Shown here piece by piece: positions 50,857 to 63,140 of a DNA stretch of 64,000 nt. The translations under genes and the position numbers were made by a program. The stretch lies in contig RCTD01000003.1 of NCBI GenBank assembly GCA_014898415.1, forward strand, positions 1,178,001 through 1,242,000. Direction: 5' to 3'. Source of the stretch: Stromatinia cepivora. Its lineage: Eukaryota; Ascomycota; Leotiomycetes; Helotiales; Sclerotiniaceae. Each line of letters begins with the position of its first letter. The stretch's first letter is position 1. Under the pieces are notes generated by a model that had not been told where the DNA came from, did not search any database, and worked only from the letters and a program-made list of their open reading frames with translations.

Positions 50857-51090
50857 TCAATTTGGAAGAAAAACAGGATGAATTTTCATTATAATCGGAA
50901 GTTCGAACTTGAAAGAGTTCCCAAATCGATCAATAATCTTAAATCTTCCTTGAATCGAGAAATCCAGTTTCCCGGACGATCCCCGGACAGAATAACTCCC
51001 TATACCGAGCCATATATAATCTCCGATATCGAAATCGATCCTATATCTACAAACATTCATGGACTTCAATACCCTGACTTGGATATACAA
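50857..51090 (-). pseudogene. Gypsy-2 integrase C-terminal segment (open 77-codon fragment)
   Basis: The peptide contains FDIGDYIWL, LDFSIQGRFKIIDRFG and MKIHPVFLPN, matching the GDKVWL ... KLDWK ... IHPVFHV pattern at the integrase C terminus of Gypsy elements. It is unbroken and less AT-rich than its surroundings, but has no independent start context and is a fragment. Confidence 0.75.
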
Positions 51091-51652
51091 TAAATCTTCT
51101 TTTGTTTATATAAAAATCAATTTATTATATTCTATATATATATAAATATTATATATATTTATATTATCTATTAATTTATTAATATCTTTCTTTTATTCCT
51201 ATATATATTTCGATATATACCTATATAGGATTTCATAGAGTATAAATCTTTCTAAAGAGTTATATAAAAGAATAAATTATATATAATCCATTATAAATAA
51301 AAATTCCGATTAATCGTTTTGATAATAATTAATAAATAATTTTAATCATTATTGAAGGTATTGATTATAGATTTTAATTTGATTATCGATTTGAGAATAA
51401 TAAACAATAAATAGTTTGAAATCAGTTTCTAAGATTTGATTGAATTCTTTTTAGAATTATAATATAAATTAAAAATTGTAATTCAATATTATAATATTAA
51501 AGGAACTATAATATCGATATATATAATAAAGATATAATTATATTTGAACTCAAATATCGATTAATTTGTAACAAAATATAAAGATAGTTTGCTTTATCAA
51601 TCGATCAATAATGATTAAAATATTGTTATATTTGTATTTATTTTTATTAAAG

Positions 51653-51885
51653 TATCACGGAAAGCCCTGTGATCCCCTGTATCCTACGAAGGATCAAAGT
51701 GTACCAATTGATAAAATGATCCTGATATATTAATAAACAAAGATCTAGTTTAATTAAAGTATATATTAACTAGATAACCATTTATTTGTTTTATATATAT
51801 AGCTTTTGATTTATATAATCAAGAACAAATCATTCAATTCTTTTACTTTATTAATTATATATATTATTTATTCCTTAATCTTTGA
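51653..51885 (+). repeat. putative 5' LTR of Copia-3
   Basis: Starts TATCACGGAAAGCCCTGTGA (original first bases probably TG) exactly where Gypsy-2 homology ends. The right boundary is uncertain, and no second copy was found to confirm it. Confidence 0.55.
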
Positions 51886-53462
51886 AAATGCTTTGTAATT
51901 ATACTATCCTGTAATAATTATAAACCCGATAACCTTTAAAATCTATATAACTTTTTATTTGATAATTATTAAGTATCCAAAAGATCATTCTTAAAATATC
52001 ATTTCTATTTTATTTATAATTTAATATTCATATTAATTTAATTATCTTTATTTAATATAACAAAGAATCAAAACAATCTTTTTCTTATAATTTATATTCA
52101 ATGGCTAAAATGATATTTATATTTGAAAAATAAATATCAAATTCAAGGAATTTGGGATTCAATCAATCCAAAGAATAACCTATTGATTTCTATATCAACA
52201 ATATCTATTTCAAATTCCAATCTGAAAAATAAACTTATTCATATTTAGATCGATTAGTTTTTAATCAAATCATTTGTTTTATTTTTTGTTATCGATTTTC
52301 AAACCAAATATAATCAAAAGAAATAAATTTAATATCAAAAGGAATTCTTGTAATATTTTGTGATGATTCAATTCAAGGAAGATATAAATGAAAATACAAA
52401 AATAAAAGATTCTGATGGTAATATATCAGGATTTATTTCTAATAGATCTATTATTCTATTCCTAATCATTTTTTAAGAAATCTTTTTTGAATTTATTTCT
52501 TTCTAATTGAAGTATCGATACTAATAATAAGAATATATATAGAATCATAAAGCTTTTCAGGATATTTATAAATAAATCGAATTGTTAATTAATCAAATAT
52601 ACCTTATAGAGCTATTCATTCTTAATTAGGGTATTATAATTTTTTTATTCAAGATAATCATTAATACATTCAAAAGGAAACTCGTATTTACAATAATTAT
52701 TATTAAGTTTGCAATATTATAAGAATATCGGTCTATTTTAGTACAAACTTTATTCAACAGAACCAATTTTATTAAATAGTATAGGGATTGGATTATAGTT
52801 TATATTAAAGCTTTTATATATAAGATCATTAAGATATAGGATGAAATTGTTATTAATATTTTTTTATAAATTATTAATATCAGAATACTTCCAATTTAAG
52901 TAAATATTATAATTATATAGATTGAGATGAATAATCAATTTGGATTATTTAATTTTTTATTCAAACAATTCGAAAATGTTTTTGAAGGATTAATCTTTTA
53001 GAATTCTATTTTTTCAAAAATTAAAGAAAAAGTATATTCTATATTTATCTTTTTTCAAAATAATAAAAAGTTTAAAAGAATAAGAAAAGTATTAATTCTG
53101 GAAGTAATTAAAAGATTAAAAAGATTTAGGAATATTTTTATAGAATTAAATCTGAATAAATTAATAGAACTAATTATAATTATATTATTTACAATTATAA
53201 AGTTATAGAATTAATATTTACTGAAAGAATCAATCTATTATTCAAAAGAATATTCAGTGAAAACGAATTATAAATAATTAAAGATCGAACAAAATTGTAT
53301 TTATAAAAGCAATTTCATTTTGATTAAATCAAAAAAAAATGAATAAAAAGTTCTATTAATCCTTCAGGATTTTTAATCAATATTATTATTTTGGATATTT
53401 GATATAATTAATCAGGGGTATATTCTATAATAATAAAAATATATTATCTGTTCAATAATACT

Positions 53463-53729
53463 TTGTTCAATAATTATAATATTATATATATTATAAATGA
53501 TATATCTTTATTAAATGATCATCGATATCGATTATCTGATCCCAATGATTTTGTAGAAGTAGGCATTTCTAATTTTCAAATCCTAAGATATAGAGTTTGT
53601 ATTATCAAAGGGATTATTAAGAAAGAAGGTTACTTTAATAATGATTTGATCTTAAACGATATAATATTTATCCTTGATTTTTATATCAATATTGTTTCGA
53701 AAGTTCGATTGGAAAAAGCCAGCTTATAG
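53463..53729 (+). pseudogene. Copia-3 protease-region fragment
   Basis: An open 88-codon stretch matching the Copia protease domain layout (V-G--- ... IIKGIIKKEGYF ... LNDIIFILDFYINIVS). The active-site DSG part is not preserved. It is a relic, not a gene. Confidence 0.65.
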
Positions 53730-55635
53730 TTCTCAGGATATAATTGTATTCTTTGTAAAAGAGATTATATAAATAGTATAGTAATTATTCAATATATTTA
53801 TACTGAAAATCTTATATTCTTAAAACACAAATTATTTTCTATTTATTTGAATATTCTTTTATTTATTTTTATAAACAATCCTTTTATAATATACTTAATA
53901 ATAAGCAGAAAAATAAACAAAGCATTTTATTATTTTTATAATTTATCTTTTCTAAAAAAAGATACAAATAAAATATAACATAAATACTCCGGATATTTAA
54001 ATAAAAAAGTTCTTAAATATTTAATATTTATAATACAAAATATCAAAATAAAAGATATTATTTATTTCAATTATATCGATTGTACTTGCATTTATATAAA
54101 GCAAATCATTTTTTGTATTTCAAATAATTATTAATTATCTTAGCTTTTCTATAAAATCTAATAAGATCTTTTTAATTTCAATAAAAAATATATTATAACA
54201 AAATCTTTTTATATTTAATTTATTATAAAATATATAATAAAGTATTTACAATTATCTAAAACTTTATAGTCTGAATTTATTATAAGTATAATCTAATAAT
54301 TATAATGATCAAATAGAATAATAATATATTTATTATTGGAATTATAGGAATAATATTATTTAAAAAATGGATCAAACAAAAAGGTATCGAATTCGAATTA
54401 TCTTTGTTTTATATATATAAATTCAATAAAGAATTAGAATATATAGAATAAGAAATAATTATAAAATAAATAAAAATACAGATTATAATAGATTTATTAG
54501 ATAAATTATAAATAGAAATAATATAAATTGCTATTTATTTATATAATATAAATCCTTTGAAAACCAAATCCTTCAAATCGTTTAATAAGATATTCGATAT
54601 ATGGTTTTATAATTATCTTCATAAAGATAATCCCTTATTTGCAAAAAAAATATCTAACGATTTCTGTCCCAATTAGAATAGAATCTATAGATATAAATAC
54701 TGAATTTATCTTTTGAATAAAAACAGAGAAACTGGAATTAATAAGAAATGATACAAAATCAATTCTTAAGTATATATTAAATATTTAATAGATTATATTC
54801 CAGATATATTGATTTATTGTATATGGATATTTAAGCTCGATAGAGTTATTATTATTCGAAATATAATATTCAATAAAGAATTCATTTATTATATAAATTT
54901 TATTAATCGAATAATCGATATTTATATTACAAAAGAGTTTAAATAATTTGTTAAAGTTTTTAATCTATAAAATTATATCGAAATAAATAAAACGATTATT
55001 CAAAACAAAGATAATTATAAAAATTTCATTTATCTACCTATTTTTATGGATCGAAAAACCCTTAATTCATTTATCAAATATACTTTAGATTTATTGTCTA
55101 CAAATAAATTGATCTTAGGGATAGATATAGATTTGAAGAATGATAATAAAAATAAAGAAGTTGATCTAGGATTATCCAATCTATTTAATCCTTCAGATAA
55201 TAAAGATAAAATATATAATAAAAATATATGAATACCGATCGATCTTTTTATTAAAGAAACTGAAAAAGCCGATTCTTTTATTAAAAAGTAATTACATTTT
55301 GTAAATAAAAATATTGATATTGTTCAAGAAAATGCCTATAATAATAATATAGATCTCGATTTTATCGAATATATTGATATAAAGAATATAGAGTATAAAC
55401 CTATTAATTATATTATCGATATTCTTTGTGATATATATAAAAGTAATTTAAAGACTATTTTAATCAATTAATCTCAATATTTCAAAAGGAAGTATATATA
55501 TTAAAATAATCAATTAAAATATTTTATAAAGGAAATTTAATTATTATAAAGATTATTGTATTCTATATATTCATTTAATCGATTTATAAAGGATTTGTAG
55601 ATTTATAATTTCGAATAAATATCTAAAAGAATTTG

Positions 55636-55801
55636 TGTTGGAAATGAGGCCATCATAGGATTAGAATTGAGGTCACGTGATCACAATGGTGTACAGACCA
55701 TATTTGGGAATAACCTCAATTCTACTCCTATTAGAATAATAAATTCTTAGTTCAATTTATATAATTAATAATACTATTATTTCCTATACTAAAAGTTAAT
55801 A
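55636..55801 (+). repeat. 5' LTR of Copia-2 (166 bp)
   Basis: Begins TGTTGGAAATGAGG, identical over its first ~45 bases to the Copia-1 5' LTR, and ends AAAGTTAATA. Confidence 0.94.
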
Positions 55802-58800
55802 AATTATAAGATTCGATTATATAATAGTGATTAGAAAGCAAAGCAAATCGAAAAAGGATTAGTATAATTAATAAAAATGAAATAAAATGGAAATCAGAAT
55901 TTTCATATAATATTATTGAAGTAAAGTTGAAATATGATAATATAATTTATAATTTATAATAATATAGATCAAAATGGAAAGCAATCTATATAATGCTGAT
56001 ATAGAATTATAGTAGAAGCGAAAAGCAAATTTGTATAATTATAAGAAAATATATTATAATATGATTTTATAAATTTTCTTATTGTTTTATTTTTATATTT
56101 CTTTATTATTTTGAATTTATTTGTTGTATATTTTTTAAGATTATCTTAAAAACTTGAAAACTATTTTCGATATTTATCAAACAGCAAGAAACCTTTACAA
56201 TATTGAAATCAAACAACTTTTCGAAATTCAATCAAAACAATTATAAACAATAATTCAGATAAACAAAAATACAATTGAAAAAAAAGGATGATTTTATATA
56301 ATTAATCAAATATTAAATAAATATATATAGATTATAGAATTTAATATAATATCTGTTTACAAAATCAATAATCATATATATTACAATATCGAATTGAAAT
56401 CGGAATATTTAAAGAACAAAGCAAATATATTATCATATATTTGTATAACATTTAATAATAACGATAAAGCTTTTATTAACGAATATTCAATAATATATAT
56501 ATTCTAGAAATATTTTAAATCGAAATATATTAGAATTAGTATAATTATAATCAATATATATATAATAATGATTTAGAACTTCAAATTTCAATCTGATATT
56601 CATTTTGATATAATCATTATTGAAATCTAAAACAAATTTAAAAAGTATAAAAGAAAATTAAAAGTTATAAATGAAAATTATCGATTAGTATATCAAAATA
56701 TTATTTTGTTTTTGGTTTTAATATATAATCTTTTAATCGATTATTAAAGAATAATAAATATATTGGATATCCAAATCAATTTTAGTATCGATAATAAAAT
56801 CAAGTATTTGTAAACTAAGGAATTTCGTTTTAAAGATAAATCTAAACAAATATAAATTACGAAAAGATCTAAATATACTTTTCGATATTAAGAATTAGAT
56901 TTCGAGATCCCAAATAATGTTTATAATTTATATTAAAAAGAAGATTATTATATATAAGATTGTTTATATTTAATATAAATTAATAAATTCTTTTGTAATT
57001 ATCTTTGTTATTAAAAAAGAAAGGGATTATCAAATCCAAAAAAGATTTATTTCAATAAAAAAGATTAAATATATTCTATTAATAATATTTCTGAATCAAA
57101 TTCTGATATTGAAGATATAATAAAAAAAGATTATAATTTGATAAAAGAAATTATTAATAAAACTTTTTTTAATAAATAATATATCGATATAGATACTTTT
57201 TTATATATATTTAATTAATCTTTATTATTTAGATCAATAGATCCTATTATTAAATGAAGAATAAAAATTGATAAAGGAATAATATATTATTATTATTAGG
57301 GTTTAATGGATATAATATACAAAAATAATTCTAAAATATTATTTTCAAATATATTATATATATTAAGGTTAAAAGTAAATTTGCTGTCAAAAAAAAGGAT
57401 CTGCGAAATAGGATTACAAAGGGAATTCAATTTTCATTATATATATTTCAAAAAGAATAATAAAAAAATTATTTATATTAGAATATAAGATAGAATATAT
57501 ATAATTTTATATATAATCAAAGAATATAAGGATATAGCTTTTTATTTGAATATATATCAAAATGATTAGAAAAAAAGCTTTTTTTTAGAAATAATCGATA
57601 ATACCAAAAATATCGATAATGAATTAATATTCAAAAAGAAAAAGAGATATTTGTTATAATATCAAAAATTCAATTATCTAGATTCAAATAAAATCAAGAA
57701 TCTATATAAGGTATCTAATATAGCTAAATCAATAAAGATTCTAATTGAATTAGATATTTATAAAATATATATATTTATTAAAATGATCAATTATATTTTG
57801 AAGCAATTGAATTTATACAAATCAAAAAAACTTGAATTTATATATTTCGATATTACAGAATCATTCCTAAAATCGATTTAAAGGAATTATTATTTCATAT
57901 TGATTATCGATAATTATATAAAAGTAAATTGAATTATATTATTTAAACAAAAAAACAATATAATTCAAATATTGAAAACTTGGAAAAAGGAAATGGAATT
58001 GATTATTAAAGAAAAGATTATTACAATTAAAATTAATAATATATTAGAACTTCTATAAATTATTTGTAAATAATTATTAAATATATAATCTGAAATTATA
58101 ATAATTATTTCTTTATATTAAAACAAATTTATAAAACGGAATATAAGGATTATAAAAACAAATATAAAAGTAATATTAAAAAAAGCTGAATTATTATTAA
58201 AATTTTAAAACGAAATTATAAAATATAATATTTATATCAGGAATTATATTAATATTAATCTTAATATAAATAAAATAGATTAATCTTTTATAAAAGCTTT
58301 TATAAATATAATATCAAATATAGAAATATATAAAATCTAGAGGAACAAATATTATATTTATATTAATCCCAAAATTATTTTGAAAAGGTAAAGATATAAT
58401 AAATTATAGAATATTTCAAGAATTGATATATTCTTAAAATATTCAAAAATTATGAATAAATATATCAAAATATATTCTTCAGAATTAAATTATATATTTC
58501 GATCAAATAGAGTAATTATAAATAAATCTTATTGAAAAAGAGATTTGAATCTTAAATTAAGAAATTGTGAATCAGATTTATAAGGAATAAAGAATATAGA
58601 ATCAAATCAAAGATTTTATAATAAATTAATAATAAATAAAATATTTTTTCTATTTTCAATATTTTTTCTATCCTTAATATCAAATGCGATACTTATATCA
58701 TTTTTGTTTTAAATATTCTCTTTAATAGATATTATACTAAGTTTAATAATTGTATTAAGTATCCCAATTATCGAATTGAAATCAAATAAATTAGATATAT

Positions 58801-60961
58801 CAATATCAATATACAATAAAGAGAAAGATAATAATATCTAGAAAATAAATTAAGAATCTTCTTCTAAGAATATTTTAAATATCGAATCCATTATTTCAAA
58901 GATTTTAATTTAAAAATCAACTTTTGCAGATCCTGAATCTAAATTAGAAACAAAATTTAAGATTGTTTTAAATTTTGTTAATAAGTTTATTTCAATAAAA
59001 TCAAAAAGCGAAATAAATCTATAATCATTTGAAATCGAATAAAAGAATATAATAAATCTTGAAAATGAATTTTTAAGATATTTAATACAAAAATGGAAAA
59101 GAGATATAGAATAAGATTCTGAAGGAGAATGGGAAAGTAAGATTATAAGGATATTGATTGTAATATCTATATAGATTAAAATTCAAGAAAATATAAAATA
59201 TATTATAATTATAATTTTAATTATTTATAAAATAAACTTTTATATCAAAGACAAGATCGTTTCAGATTTCATAATTTTGTTGATAAATATAAATAATATA
59301 AAAAATATAATATATCTGACTGAAAAAGTTTTGAAAATCAAAATACCAAGAATTTATAAGGAAATAATATTGAATCGAGAATATTCTGAAAAATAGAAGG
59401 ATATTATTCAAAAAAAAATCATATCTTTAATTCAAAATAATATTTGAAAAGAATATATACTCCTTAAAAGAAGTAATTTGATTTCAATAAAATAAATATT
59501 TATAGTTAAAATAAAGGATAATAAAATAAAATGATTTAAAACAAGATTAATAATTCAAAGATTTAATTAAATATTAAGAAAAGATTATAATGAAATATTT
59601 ATATTAATAATAAAACTAAATATATTTAGATTATTTTTAATTATTATTGTAAAAAAAAATTTAGAATATTTATATTTCGATATCAAAAATGCTTTTATTA
59701 AATTATATTTAAAAGAAGAGATCTATTTCGAATTATTTTAAAATATCAAAATCGAAAAGGGATATATATTACAAATTCTATGAAATCTATATAATTTAAA
59801 ATAAATTGAAAAGAACTAGAGTTTATTATTAAAGAAAAAACTTTTAAATATAGATTTTATATAAAGTTTAATAAATCTATATTTATATATATTCAAAAAC
59901 TGTAATATAATATTATTAATATATATCGATAATATCATTATTGTATTATATATATTATCATAAATCATTTGATTCGATGAAAAGTTATTAATCTATTTTA
60001 ATATTAAGAATTTAAAGGAGATTAATAAAATCCTAGATATTAAGATCATTTATAATAAAAAAATATATATATTAATTATAAATCAAAAAGAATATTTCAA
60101 TATTATATTAATCAAATATAATATTATATATAAATAATATCAAATCAAGAAATTGTTAATAATAAATTAATAGATATAAATGAATATTAATAATAAATAA
60201 GAAATATAATTCATTTAATAATATATATTTGATTAAATATAGTGTTCTCAATTGAAAGATTTTTATAATTTATAGCAAAATTAGTAAAACATTATATTAT
60301 AGTTTTGAAGAATCTGATATGATATCTATGATCAATAATCAAATAGAAGCTATGATTCAGATTAAAAAGAATATAATTTGATATCTACAAAGAATATAAT
60401 ATATTTGAGAATATAATATATTTGAGAATATAATATATTTGAGAATATAATAAAGATATATATAGATATAGATTGGATTAATGATAAATATGACCGGAAA
60501 AATGTTTTAGAGAAAGTTGTAATATTTTATAAAAGCTCTATATTATAGATTAATAAGAAATAAATATTTATGATTATTTTTAATATAGAATCAGAATATA
60601 TTGTAATAATAATATTCATTAAATAAGGGAGATGGATTATACAAATATTTAAAGATTTATTTAGATCAAATTATATTGAAAAGAACAAAAATACAATTCA
60701 AATACTTAATGATAATCAAGACACTTTAATTTTAATCAAGAATCTATATTTATATAAACAATTCAAATATATAGATATCAATTATCATTTTATTAAAGAT
60801 TTAATAGAAAAAAAGAAAATCGTTATTAATTATATCAATATATATAATATAATTATTAATAAAATAACGAAGTTTTATATAAGAATTATTTTTGAAAAAT
60901 TCAAGAAAATATTAGGATTAATAGTTTAGGAGGATCGAATAGAATATCTTCAATAAGGGAG

Positions 60962-61127
60962 TATTGAAAATGAAATTATTATAAAATTAGAATTAAGATT
61001 ATATGATTATAATAGTATACAAACTACATTTAGGAATAACTTCAATTCTACTCCTATTAGAATAATAGATTCTTAGTTCAATCTATATAGTCAACAATAC
61101 TACTACTTCCTGCACCAAAAGTTAACA
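60962..61127 (+). repeat. 3' LTR of Copia-2 (166 bp)
   Basis: Begins TATTGAAAATGAAATT and ends CCAAAAGTTAACA, followed by the ATTTG duplication. The last ~45 bases are almost the same as the Copia-1 3' LTR. Confidence 0.94.
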
Positions 61128-63140
61128 ATTTGTATTATAAGAATTGAAATATTTAAGGCTCAAATCAATCCATTTAAGTTTCAACTATATAATTATTATT
61201 CGGAATTATTTCTCTTTTGAGAATCATTTAATTCTCGTATCCCAAAACAATCAATATATATATAAAAACAATTATATATACAATAATATCATCAAGAGAA
61301 CAATTCCAATACTGGATTCTATATAGAAATCATTATATTTCAAAAGATAAACTCAATAGAATTACCTTATTTAAATAATTTTCATTTTATATTCTAATCT
61401 AATCAATAAGGAATAAATAATATAAAGAAATATTCTCAATTTATAATAATTCATAATATAATCATTACTGGAATTGAAGTAAAATCATTATTATCTTTTA
61501 TTTAATCTATAATCAATGAATTATAGGCAACATTATTTCTTCAAATTTATATATTTGCAGTTCCAAAATTATTTTATTTTTATTATTAATTAAAAGATTA
61601 TCAAATAAAATATTGATTCAAATAAAACTATAATCTTGAGATTGATAATCTTAAGGTTAGGAAAATCTGATATAAAATCGATTTTGGATTGAAACCTACA
61701 AAACCGATTCCTTTTCAATAAATATTTATATATAAATATAATGATCAAGATTTAATTATTTATTACTATTTATATTTAATAATACAAAAAGATCTCCAAA
61801 TTAAGAATACTATTAAAATTATTTACACTGCTATATTAATAAACCAATCATTCCGAATTGTAATAACAATTATCATTAAATATAATCTCGAAACAAAATA
61901 ATACAATATAATCAATATCTTCATTAATATTCTATATAATCCTTTTAATATTCCAATTATATATTATTTATCTGATGAATATAAAATCCTAAATAAAAAT
62001 ATTATAATCGATCAAACTTTGTATAATTTATGAGATTCCCCAGTTATATAATTTAGGGATTTCATTCAGATACTCAAGAAATTAGGATTAATATAATACA
62101 AAGAAGAACTGTATTTATATATTAATTTAAAGTATATTATTATAATTCTTTTTTTTATAGATGATATTCAGGTTATTTATTATAAAAAAAACGAATCAAT
62201 TGTCATAAAAATCATTAAAGGAATTAAAACTGTATATAAGCTATGAGATCTAAAAAACACTAAATGATTTCTAAGTATATGTATATTCTATAATTGATTC
62301 AAAAAAAAAGCTATAATTAGTCTATAATATATATATTGAAAAGATTATTAAGAAATTCAAGGTAACAAATAGGACAGCAAGTATACCATTCTCGATAATA
62401 ATATTTCAGAAAAATCAGGGTCAAATTCCTATATATATTATAAAAATATATTAAAAGAAAATGGATTCAGTATTATATATTATAATTATTATAAAAGCAG
62501 ATATATTATTCACTATTTCATAATTGAATCATTATTTGATCAATCCATCAAATGATTATATAAAAGCTATTGATCATTATTTATAATATTTATGGAATAC
62601 AAGGTATTTTACAATTTAATATAATGATAATCAAATATCATAATTTCTCGTTTTTTAAAATGCTTCTTTTATAAATGATCCAGATATTCATCGATTATTT
62701 CAAGAATATATTTTATCCCTTTTTGATAATTTAATTGTATAAAAAGTATCCAAGCAAGATATTATAATTATTTCGATTATCAAAGTAGAATTTCTCAAAA
62801 TCAAATATATATCAAAAGAAATTATGGCAACCCTATATTTCTTAAAAAATATCAATTTAATAATGAAAAAACCTATAACGATTTTCTATAACAATCAGTA
62901 AACGATCAAATTAGTGATTAATGAGAATGAATGGATCATTACGAAACTATATCATATCGATATTCAAAATATATGATTATATTAAAAATATTCAAAAAAG
63001 AACTTTTATATAATCTATCTATTAATTATTAATATGATTATTGATGAATTCATCAAGAATCTTACAAAATAAAAATTCGAACATTTTCAATCTTTTCTTA
63101 ATCTATAAGATATAAGCAATAGGATTATAAAACTTAAGTA

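Larger units (their letters stand above)
49536..51652 (-). mobile_element. Gypsy-2: 3' part of a minus-strand Ty3/Gypsy element, same LTR family as Gypsy-1
   Basis: Reading on the minus strand: integrase core (about 51652-51430, homologous at DNA level to Gypsy-1 49290-49510), an open 77-codon piece at 51090-50857, an AT-rich tail, a G-run polypurine tract (rc of 49818-49829), then the 3' LTR. The left end abuts Gypsy-1 integrase; the upstream part is cut by the LTR of Copia-3 near 51653. Confidence 0.83.
55636..61127 (+). mobile_element. Copia-2: sister of Copia-1, heavily RIP-mutated
   Basis: 5492 bp flanked by target duplications ATTTG (55631-55635 and 61128-61132). Nearly collinear with Copia-1 minus its Pogo insert, with the same order of gag, protease, integrase, RT (YIDN at about 59920 instead of YIDD) and RNase H. 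Some parts still align base by base (for example gag 56510-56640 and pre-integrase 57660-57720). It is more degraded than Copia-1, with almost no long open frame left. Confidence 0.94.
51653..63140 (+). mobile_element. Copia-3: second Copia family, split by Copia-2
   Basis: A probable 5' LTR starts near 51653. Protease-region peptide lies at 53463-53729, pre-integrase at about 53960-54130 (HKYSGYLNKKVLKYL) and integrase at about 54300-54960, with a linker to 55635. After Copia-2, reverse transcriptase is read at about 61680-62290 (NLETK.YNIINIF, LYNL.DSPVIWF-like, FFIDDIQV, KWFLSI-type), RNase H at about 62450-62830 and the C-terminal FIKNLTK.KFEHFQ near 63050. Removing Copia-2 leaves about 6.0 kb. 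Stops are frequent. The 3' LTR was not found in the window. Confidence 0.85.
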
